DNA from: Candidatus Peregrinibacteria bacterium
GTDB lineage: Bacteria > Patescibacteriota > Gracilibacteria > UM-FILTER-43-11
NCBI GenBank assembly: GCA_016934215.1
Contig: JAFGTE010000006.1
Coordinates: forward strand, 1-34,881
Length of the DNA: 34,881 nucleotides
Reading direction: 5' to 3'
A model generated the notes under the pieces. It was not told the origin of the DNA. It made no database searches and worked only from the letters and a program-made list of their open reading frames with translations. The first letter of the stretch is position 1; every line of letters starts with the position of its first letter. Both the position numbers and the translations under genes were made by a program. Below, one piece after another: positions 28,683 through 34,881 of the stretch.

Positions 28683-28787
28683 TTGCGATCTTCAATTGAT
28701 GAGCAAATTGATTTGTATGGTATGACTGGCTCTGAAGCGATGCTTGAAGAAGTTTCATCGGTGAGCCAAGCATTTTTATGGTCCTAA
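28683..28787 (+). pseudogene. Remnant of an Smr-domain gene
   Basis: Directly after the TGA of the AT-rich gene and in the same frame, 34 codons run to TAA at 28785. They include DEQIDLYGMTGSEAMLEE, which closely resembles REIDLHGFTGSEAMFEL of the intact Smr gene at 24494; DLHG has become DLYG. Many silent differences show it is not a recent copy. The rest of the domain, including the TGKG motif, is missing. Confidence 0.6.
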
Positions 28788-28818
28788 AAAACTATTCTTT
28801 CATTTGTCAATTTATTTG

Positions 28819-28849
28819 TTTTTACAAGTGTAAAAAAAGGAGTTATAAA
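28819..28849 (+). promoter_or_regulatory. dapA promoter with palindrome over the -35
   Basis: TTTACA (28821-28826), a 17-base spacer and TATAAA (28844-28849). The -35 is part of the inverted repeat TTTTTACA-AG-TGTAAAAA (28819-28836), a possible operator. The expected start is near 28856. Confidence 0.45.
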
Positions 28850-28878
28850 AGCCACCTTTAAACAATAATTTTTGAATC

Positions 28879-29826
28879 ATGGAACGAGCCGATTTTATCC
28901 GCAGTCAACGCCTTTATACTGCGCTACCTACTTCTTTTGAGACAAGAACCGATCGATATCCGGAACCCATGAAGACTCAGATTGATATTGATACTTACCG
29001 GCAACTGGTGTGTCTTCAGTTTGATGAGGGAAATTCGGTTTTAACCAGCGGAACAACCGGAGAAAGTCCCACAACAACTCCGCAGGAAGAAGCGTATTTA
29101 CGCATGGGCGCCCTGGAAGAAAAGAAGAATCATCGGAATACGGATATCGCCGTGATCAGCGGGGTCGGAAGTAATGACACCATGCACGCTGTGGAATTTA
29201 CGGAAGCAGCTGTCCGTGGCAAAGTCGACGGAGCGCTCAGCGTAAATCCTTATTACAACAAACCGAATCAGACTGGTCTTTATTTGCATCATGCCGCTGT
29301 TGCTGAAGCAGGTAAAGGGATGCCACTCATTATTTACAATATTCCCGGCCGCACTTGTTCCAATATTGAACCTGAAACGCTTATGAGGCTTCACGAAAAA
29401 TATCCAAATGTGGTGGGTGTTAAGGAATGTAATCCCGCTCAAATGACCCCTGAGGTCATTAGTCAGTATCCTGATACTTTTAAGGTCTGGACGGGGGAGG
29501 ATGGTGTCATTGTCCCCAATATGCAGGCCGGTGCCAATGGCGCTGTTTCCGTACTGGCTAATGCCGATCCGAAGGGAACCCGGGAGATTGTGGAGTTATG
29601 TGCCCGACAGGAATATGAAAAAGCGCAGGCCATGCTGGATGAAAGGGCTCGGTTCATTAAGCTTTTGTTTGATGGAGTCAGAGGGGGTAATCCAGCCAGT
29701 ATTAAAGCGTTCTTAAAAAGACAGGGCTTTGGAAATGGTGAAGTCCGTTTGCCTGTTGTGCCAGCCACTTCTGAACTTGAGAATGAATTGTATGAAGCAG
29801 GCAAAAAACTTGGTTTCGTAGGTTAA
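28879..29826 (+). CDS. dapA: 4-hydroxy-tetrahydrodipicolinate synthase
   Basis: A 315-residue aldolase-fold enzyme that condenses pyruvate with aspartate semialdehyde in lysine and diaminopimelate synthesis. Motifs: SGTTGESPT (57-65), NPYYNKP (123-129, Tyr of the proton relay), YNIPGRT (153-159, Arg for the substrate carboxylate) and K182 in VKEC, the Schiff-base lysine. Length is slightly above the usual 290-300 because of a longer N-terminal part. Related aldolases (N-acetylneuraminate lyase, KDG aldolase) share the Lys, but the GTTGE-YYNKP-GR set favours DapA. No other lysine gene is near. Its stop codon overlaps that of dnaE on the other strand. Confidence 0.9.
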   Translation: MERADFIRSQRLYTALPTSFETRTDRYPEPMKTQIDIDTYRQLVCLQFDEGNSVLTSGTTGESPTTTPQEEAYLRMGALEEKKNHRNTDIAVISGVGSNDTMHAVEFTEAAVRGKVDGALSVNPYYNKPNQTGLYLHHAAVAEAGKGMPLIIYNIPGRTCSNIEPETLMRLHEKYPNVVGVKECNPAQMTPEVISQYPDTFKVWTGEDGVIVPNMQAGANGAVSVLANADPKGTREIVELCARQEYEKAQAMLDERARFIKLLFDGVRGGNPASIKAFLKRQGFGNGEVRLPVVPATSELENELYEAGKKLGFVG

Positions 29827-32800
29827 ACCGGTTTATCAATCATTTCATTGACCTTTCCCTGTAATTTTTCATTCCATTTCACTTTTATGGGCAGAGGCAG
29901 GACTTTGTCACCGATAACAAGTTCAATATCATCATTTCCGGGGTGATTTTCCAGAAGGGCTTTAAGATCGGTGTAGAATTTTTTTTCCATTTCTCCTGGC
30001 AAGATGATCTGATGAGCATCAGGATTATTGAAGAGAGAATCATTTTCAAGTTCTGAGACCTCGCCGTTTTCCACTTCCATCACTTCTTCAGCTTCAGCCA
30101 CCTCCTCTTCGGCGACTTCTTGTCTGGACGCTCTGGCGATCTTTTCGTTTTCTGTCCATAATCCTTCTTTTTTGGCTAACTCTTGCAACTCTTCAAGGGT
30201 CATGCCTTCCACACTTTCGACCACCACCTGCATGTCTCCCATGCGTTTTTCGAGCTTTCCGTGAACAATTAAAATACGTCCTTCGATTAGCTCACTGGCA
30301 ATTTTGGCATAAGCTTTAGGAAAAGCGACCACTTCCCCTTTACCCGTCGTATCTTCGAGCTGAATGATAGCCATCATATCCCCTTTTTTGGTAGCGATTT
30401 TTTTGAATCCCGTGATCATACCGCCTACTTTGATGGGACTGCCGATGGTTTTGATATGGGTTTTTTCAAAGGGAATCACTTTGCGCTGAAAATACTGAGA
30501 AAGACCCACGAGCGGATGGGAGGAAACATAAAGGCCAAGATATTCCTTTTCCCAAGCCAGTTTCTGGCTGTCTGTGGCGGGTTCCAGCTCTTCCAGTTTC
30601 AGATGATCGGAAGGAGCATTCGTGCCCATGGCATCAAACAGTCCGGCCTGACCGACGACGGTAGAATCATCCGCATTTTTGGCAAAATCGGCAATCGCTT
30701 CGGTGCTCAGACCGATCTGCCGGCGCTCGCCAAAGGTGTCCATGGCCCCGCCAAAAGCCAGGGCTTCGATGGTTTTTTTATTCAGGATTTTTGCCGGCAC
30801 CCGTTTAGCAAAGTCTTCCAGGTTTTCAAAGGGCCTTCCGCCCGCTTCGCGGGCATCAATGATTTTACGAACGGACCCCTCCCCGAGTCCTTTGATCGCT
30901 GAAAGTCCGAAGCGAATCTTACCGTCTTCCACTACAGTGAAATTAGAACGTGATTCGTTCACATCAGGCGGAAGGACCTGAATACCCATCTGTTCGCATT
31001 CACTAATTTCGATGACGATTCGGTCTGTATTATCAGCATCGGCAGACATGAGGGCGGTCATGAATTCCGTGGGATATCTGGCTTTTAAATAAGCGGTTTG
31101 ATAAGCTATCATGGCGTAACAGGCGGCGTGGGACTTATTGAAACCATAACCGGCGAAAGGTTCGATTACTTTTTCGAAGATCTCGATGGCCAGCCCTTTG
31201 GGGTGACCTTTTTTCATGGCTCCTTCGATAAATTTTTCTCGTTGGTCCTCCAGTTCTTTGATAATTTTTTTACCGATAGCGCGACGCAGAAGGTCAGCCT
31301 CCCCCAAACTGAAGCCCCCAAAGACCTGGGCAATCTGCAATATCTGCTCCTGATAAATGGCGATCCCGTAAGTGGTTTTTAGAATCGGTTCCAGAGAAGG
31401 GTGAGCGTACTGGGCTTTTTTACGGCCGTGTTTCCCCGCAATATAATCAGGAATCCATTCCATGGGTCCCGGCCGATAAAGGGATACCATCGCGATGATG
31501 TCCTCAAATTCAGTGGGGCGCAGTTCTTTGAGATAACGCTTCATGCCCGCGGATTCCAACTGAAAAACACCTGTCGTTTCCCCCCGGGCCATCAGGGCAT
31601 AAGCTTTTTTGTCATTGATCGGAATTTGTTTGAGATTGATGGTATCTCCTTTTGTACGTTCAATAATCTTGAGTGTGGTTTGTAAAATTGTCAGGTTCTT
31701 AAGGCCCAGAAAGTCCATTTTAAGTAGTCCCAGTGCTTCCAGCGGTTTAGCGGAATATTGTGTGATGAGTCCTTTGTCGTCTTTAGGCGGGCGCATCAGG
31801 GCGGTGTAATGCGTAAGTGGTTCGTCCGCAATCACTACGGCGCAGGCGTGCACCGAAACATGTCTGACAGCCCCTTCCAGTTTAAGGGCGCTCTGCATGA
31901 CTTCATTAAATTGTTCATCTTTTTCAATGACCGCACGAAGTTCAGGAGACCGTTCCAGCGCCTCTTCCAGGGTCGTGCCGGGTCGTTCGGGGATGAGCTT
32001 GGCAAACTCATTCATTTTGACAAAAGGAATACCCATGGTGCGTCCGACATCTTTCACGGCTGCCCGGGCAGCCAGCGTTCCGAAGGTACAGATCTGGGCC
32101 ACACGATCCCGGCCATACTTTTGGGCCACATAATCGATGACTTCATCACGGCGGTTATCGGCAAAATCCAGATCGATATCCGGCATGGAAATGCGTGCGG
32201 GGTTGAGGAAGCGTTCGAAGAGCAGATTGTATTTGAGCGGGTCGATGGTGGTGATATCGAGGCAGTATGAAACGAGGGCGCCTGCTGCCGAGCCGCGGCC
32301 CGGCCCCACGATGATTTCGTTGTCTTTGGCCCATTTCACAAAATCCCAGACAATCAGAAAGTATCCGACAAAGTCCATGTCTGAGATGATTTTGAGTTCA
32401 TATTCCAGTCGATCACTGAGTGCTTTGATATTTTCATCTTTGGATTTTAAAACGTCTTTTTCAGTTTTATAACCTTTTTCATTCAATTTGTATTTAGTGA
32501 TCAGTCCTGCGTAACAAAGTTCGCGCATGTATTCCAGATCGGATTTTCCTTCAGGCGTGGGAAAGGTAGGAATGCGGTAAGTTTCAAAGTCAAACGTGAC
32601 GTTACAGCGTTCGGCAATTTTGAGTGTGTTCTCAATGGCCTCCGGGGTGTCTTTGAAATATTCGATGATTTTTTCCGGATCGTGCATAGAGTAATCCGCG
32701 TTCATCATGCTGAAGCGTCCCGGATCATCCAGATTACGGGCTGAAGCAATACAGGTCATAATATCCTGTGCCACGTTATCTTCCGGATTTACATAGTGAA

Positions 32801-33428
32801 CATCTACCGTTGCCACTACGGGTATGTTGAGTTCTCTGGAAAGTTTGATCAGCCCTTCATTGATGGTTCGTTGTTGAGTGATAGCCGGGTGATGCATGAG
32901 TTCCAGATAGAAATTTTCTTTTCCGAAAATAGACTGAAAACGTTCGATCATTTCTTTGGCCCGACCCGTATCACCGTTCAGGATAGCCTGCGGAATATCC
33001 CCCATCATACAGCCGGAAAGGGCAATGAGTCCTTGGGAATGTTTTTTCAAGAGATCCCAGTCCACGCGGGGCTTGTAGTAAAAACCGTCCAGGCTGGCGG
33101 TGGTTGCCATCGCTAAAAGATTTTTATACCCTTCTTTGGTTTCAGCCAAGAGTGTGGCATGAGTCCGTTTGTTATCGATCTGATGACGTTTGTCGGTGAG
33201 TTTGTTGAAGGCGATGTAAACTTCGCAGCCGATAATGGGTTTGACGCCGTACTTTTCACAGGCTTTGTAAAATTCGATGGCACCATGCATGGTGCCATGA
33301 TCAGTGACGGCAATAGCCGGTGCCCCCTGTTCAACGGCTTTTTTAACGTATTCTTCCGGCGGCGAAAGACCATCCAGAATGGAATAAAAGGTGTGAACAT
33401 GCAGGTTTACAAACTTGGCTTCGGACAT
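29823..33428 (-). CDS. dnaE: DNA polymerase III alpha subunit
   Basis: The 1201-residue replicative polymerase. An N-terminal PHP domain (about 1-280) keeps all nine residues expected of an active metal site: H10, H12, D19, H44, E69, H90, C140, D209 and H211, several of which are lost in E. coli. The polymerase core follows, with GPGRGSAAG (375-383) and the catalytic aspartates in PDIDLDF (D417, D419), then the third acidic residue in KMDFLGLKNL. A tandem HhH region, an OB fold (about 990-1075) and a Glu-rich tail follow. It is DnaE-type, not PolC. The 3' end overlaps dapA by 4 bases. The repeat element copy B lies 76 bases upstream of the ATG. Confidence 0.97.
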   Translation of the reverse strand: MSEAKFVNLHVHTFYSILDGLSPPEEYVKKAVEQGAPAIAVTDHGTMHGAIEFYKACEKYGVKPIIGCEVYIAFNKLTDKRHQIDNKRTHATLLAETKEGYKNLLAMATTASLDGFYYKPRVDWDLLKKHSQGLIALSGCMMGDIPQAILNGDTGRAKEMIERFQSIFGKENFYLELMHHPAITQQRTINEGLIKLSRELNIPVVATVDVHYVNPEDNVAQDIMTCIASARNLDDPGRFSMMNADYSMHDPEKIIEYFKDTPEAIENTLKIAERCNVTFDFETYRIPTFPTPEGKSDLEYMRELCYAGLITKYKLNEKGYKTEKDVLKSKDENIKALSDRLEYELKIISDMDFVGYFLIVWDFVKWAKDNEIIVGPGRGSAAGALVSYCLDITTIDPLKYNLLFERFLNPARISMPDIDLDFADNRRDEVIDYVAQKYGRDRVAQICTFGTLAARAAVKDVGRTMGIPFVKMNEFAKLIPERPGTTLEEALERSPELRAVIEKDEQFNEVMQSALKLEGAVRHVSVHACAVVIADEPLTHYTALMRPPKDDKGLITQYSAKPLEALGLLKMDFLGLKNLTILQTTLKIIERTKGDTINLKQIPINDKKAYALMARGETTGVFQLESAGMKRYLKELRPTEFEDIIAMVSLYRPGPMEWIPDYIAGKHGRKKAQYAHPSLEPILKTTYGIAIYQEQILQIAQVFGGFSLGEADLLRRAIGKKIIKELEDQREKFIEGAMKKGHPKGLAIEIFEKVIEPFAGYGFNKSHAACYAMIAYQTAYLKARYPTEFMTALMSADADNTDRIVIEISECEQMGIQVLPPDVNESRSNFTVVEDGKIRFGLSAIKGLGEGSVRKIIDAREAGGRPFENLEDFAKRVPAKILNKKTIEALAFGGAMDTFGERRQIGLSTEAIADFAKNADDSTVVGQAGLFDAMGTNAPSDHLKLEELEPATDSQKLAWEKEYLGLYVSSHPLVGLSQYFQRKVIPFEKTHIKTIGSPIKVGGMITGFKKIATKKGDMMAIIQLEDTTGKGEVVAFPKAYAKIASELIEGRILIVHGKLEKRMGDMQVVVESVEGMTLEELQELAKKEGLWTENEKIARASRQEVAEEEVAEAEEVMEVENGEVSELENDSLFNNPDAHQIILPGEMEKKFYTDLKALLENHPGNDDIELVIGDKVLPLPIKVKWNEKLQGKVNEMIDKPV

Positions 33429-33504
33429 TAGAAAAATGCTTCAAGTGCAGATAACAGATTAGCATAATTTATCGGGGGGCGGTATTCCCGTATCTTAACT
33501 CGGA

Positions 33505-33576
33505 ACAGTCAAAAAAATTTACCTGATCTTTACCTCCGAAGGTAAAGAATACTGATATAAACAGGTTAATTTTTAT
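33505..33576 (-). repeat. 72-base hairpin element, copy B
   Basis: The inverted counterpart of 24941-25012 (67 of 72 identical). The inner stem is CTTTACCT/AGGTAAAG with loop TCGG, fully paired here where copy A has a G-U. The T run points toward dnaE, 76 bases away on the same strand. Both copies thus precede the start of a gene read in the same direction. Confidence 0.85.
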
Positions 33577-33657
33577 GACACTTATCAACGACACCCCTAT
33601 GATGCCCCAGGAATCAGATGCCGTCCTGACAAAAGACTTCTAAATTTATTGCATCTA

Positions 33658-33685
33658 TTGACAAATTTTGCTTTAGGCGTAGTAT
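33658..33685 (+). promoter_or_regulatory. Promoter for the secreted charged protein
   Basis: TTGACA (33658-33663), a 16-base spacer and TAGTAT (33680-33685). The expected start near 33692 gives a leader of about 23 bases to the ATG at 33715. Confidence 0.5.
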
Positions 33686-33714
33686 GTTAGTCCTTTATTC
33701 TTAACTTTGAGAAG

Positions 33715-34251
33715 ATGGCTAATAAACCCCCACGCCTACCGGAAGATGAGCAATTTACTCCGCAGAGACAAGAATCAAAATTAACAAGATCGATTCGTAT
33801 GTTGTTAGGTGCATCGCTGATGGCAACTGCTTGTGCCGGACAGGCCACTTCAGCTGAAGTGCCTTCTTCATCCGATGACCCTGAACAGCGCTTTATTGAC
33901 GCGAAAATCGGCGAATGCCGTGAAAAGCATCGGCATTGGACGGAGAACGAGTGTACGGTTATGGTTCTTGAAGAAGAAAGGGAAAGGGAAGCCGGGGAAA
34001 ATGATAAACCGAAGCAAACACCCAGGGAAGTTTATTATGATGATCTTGCCGACAGATGTTATGACAGAAGATATAACGAAATATATGACAAAGGCCGAGC
34101 GACTATTCAGCGGGAATGTCGTATTGAAGCTTATGAACAAGTTTACAGTGCACCACCCACTGGAACAGAAAGCAACCAGAAGGTTGAACCAAAAAAACAA
34201 GTAGAAGGTCATCCGGTTGAAGTGAGCGAACTTCCTGCTTCAGGACTTTGA
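33715..34251 (+). CDS. Exported, possibly lipid-anchored protein of unknown function
   Basis: A 178-residue protein with a long charged N-terminal region (about 1-28), a hydrophobic stretch MLLGASLMATAC (29-40) and then a polar, charged mature part. C40 in ATAC could be a lipoprotein cysteine, though the lipobox is poor; cleavage after TSA near residue 47 is the alternative. The mature part has four Cys, in GECREKHRHW, ENECTVM, ADRCYDRRY and RECRIEAY, which suggests two disulfides in a helical domain. I recognise no family. It stands alone between dnaE and the CCA enzyme gene, transcribed away from dnaE. Confidence 0.65.
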   Translation: MANKPPRLPEDEQFTPQRQESKLTRSIRMLLGASLMATACAGQATSAEVPSSSDDPEQRFIDAKIGECREKHRHWTENECTVMVLEEEREREAGENDKPKQTPREVYYDDLADRCYDRRYNEIYDKGRATIQRECRIEAYEQVYSAPPTGTESNQKVEPKKQVEGHPVEVSELPASGL

Positions 34252-34269
34252 TATCTTTTTGCCGGATTT

Positions 34270-34881
34270 TTAAGTAGTGATTTGCTTCTTTACAAATTCT
34301 TTGGCTTCTTTTTTGTTATTGACCTCGCCTTCGATCTGCGCTTCGCGAAGCGCGTGCAGCAGTTCCTGGATTTTGGGGCCGGGGGGCAGGCTGGTGAGTT
34401 TCATGATTTCATCACCGTTGAGTTTGGGTTTAAAGTGGTCTTCAAGAAGCTTCTGATCCTTAAAGTCTTCGTAGAGCTTCATGATTTTTTTGTACAGATT
34501 CAGGTTGATGGGAATACTGCCGTTTTCATCGCACCAGTGCAGGCGCATCAGGTCTTCAAACCAAGGATGAAGGAAGAGGTTGACCTGATGAACCCGTTTC
34601 ATTTTGGGAATAAAACCGACGGTCATATGATGATCGATCAGCCAGGTGATTTTATTGATCTGAGCCTTGGTGAATTTGAGACGGTTCAGTATTTCTCGTG
34701 CTATCTGAGCGGAAAGCTCAGCATGGCCATTGAAATGAATGCGGTCGGGCCTGAGTTCAAATTTACCGGGTTTGCCGATGTCGTGCAGAAAAACAGCCCA
34801 GCAGAGTTCCAGACTGGCCCACTTTTCCGGCATATCATGAAGGGATTTAAAAGAATGTGTGAGCACGTCGCCTTCCTGGTG
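34270..34881 (-). CDS. CCA-adding enzyme / poly(A) polymerase family, C-terminal part with HD domain
   Basis: The frame is open to the right edge, where it reads HQEGDVLTHSF, so the gene starts outside the window; 203 codons are visible. HQEGDVLTHS, FLHDIGKPGKF and a later HFNGHAE and DHHM make up an HD-type phosphohydrolase domain as found behind the nucleotidyltransferase head of bacterial tRNA CCA-adding enzymes. These repair or complete tRNA 3' ends. Here tRNA-Lys already encodes CCA, so a repair role is plausible. The catalytic head is out of view, so a poly(A) polymerase cannot be excluded. It ends 18 bases from the convergent secreted-protein gene. Confidence 0.8.
   Translation of the reverse strand, partial: HQEGDVLTHSFKSLHDMPEKWASLELCWAVFLHDIGKPGKFELRPDRIHFNGHAELSAQIAREILNRLKFTKAQINKITWLIDHHMTVGFIPKMKRVHQVNLFLHPWFEDLMRLHWCDENGSIPINLNLYKKIMKLYEDFKDQKLLEDHFKPKLNGDEIMKLTSLPPGPKIQELLHALREAQIEGEVNNKKEAKEFVKKQITT

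Noticed and set aside
34866-34866. GTG at 34866 as the start of the HD-domain gene
   Set aside because: The frame stays open to the window edge and the five preceding codons (HQEGD) belong to the conserved HD motif, so the gene is cut by the window.

Overview
The window reads as ordinary bacterial DNA in the standard code: TGA is used as a stop by several complete genes, which argues against code-25 lineages such as Gracilibacteria. Background GC is roughly 42-48 percent in the lines I sampled. Genes are short-spaced and many start without a Shine-Dalgarno sequence. The family X polymerase is short, there is a CHASE2 cyclase, an SLH/beta-propeller surface protein and a partial shikimate pathway. 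This would fit a Candidate Phyla Radiation (Patescibacteria) genome such as a peregrinibacterium, but that placement is inference from gene content only.

Layout. 1-1646: the start of a membrane protein, a GT4 glycosyltransferase, tRNA-Lys(CTT), a decayed tRNA-Arg-like sequence and an overlooked 59-residue gene, all on the minus strand. 1778-3937: a GGQ ribosome-rescue factor, a DnaQ-type exonuclease and an orphan histidine kinase. 3943-5897 (minus): a charged protein, tmRNA, and a holin-like plus amidase pair. 5945-7773: an FkbM methyltransferase and a short DNA polymerase X. 7823-12084: a possible structured RNA, then a four-gene operon ending in FecR and CHASE2-adenylate cyclase genes. 12175-15122: a divergent pair, a channel/RCK protein and a second, atypical cyclase, sharing one bidirectional promoter. 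15182-18098: a Lys/Ala-rich protein and pheT. 18184-20784 (minus): a secreted SLH plus beta-propeller protein. 20841-23043: a complete transcription attenuator (consensus promoter, Phe/Tyr-rich leader peptide, alternative hairpins) driving aroF and aroB. 23094-23876: a GC-rich gene with its own promoter, structured leader and terminator, foreign in composition. 23896-24898: rdgB and an Smr-domain gene. 24941-28787: a 72-base hairpin element, an RHH regulator, a tyrosine recombinase, an AT-rich transglutaminase-like gene and an Smr remnant, which looks like an acquired island. 28879-33428: dapA and dnaE, convergent. 33505-34881: the second copy of the hairpin element, a secreted protein and the C-terminal part of a CCA-adding enzyme.

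How the parts work together. aroF and aroB catalyse the first two shikimate steps. aroF carries an N-terminal regulatory domain, so aromatic supply is probably controlled both by feedback on the enzyme and by attenuation sensing charged tRNA-Phe and tRNA-Tyr. tmRNA and the GGQ protein both rescue stalled ribosomes. DnaE keeps a complete PHP metal site. Two cyclases imply cyclic-nucleotide signalling. Leaderless initiation is suggested by -10 boxes ending exactly 6 bases before the start codon of three genes (glycosyltransferase, polX, rdgB).

No stretch above 300 bases lacks a gene or RNA. The largest gene-poor gaps (24899-25113 and 33429-33714) hold the two copies of the 72-base element and promoters. 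I saw no CRISPR array, insertion sequence, rRNA or replication origin.
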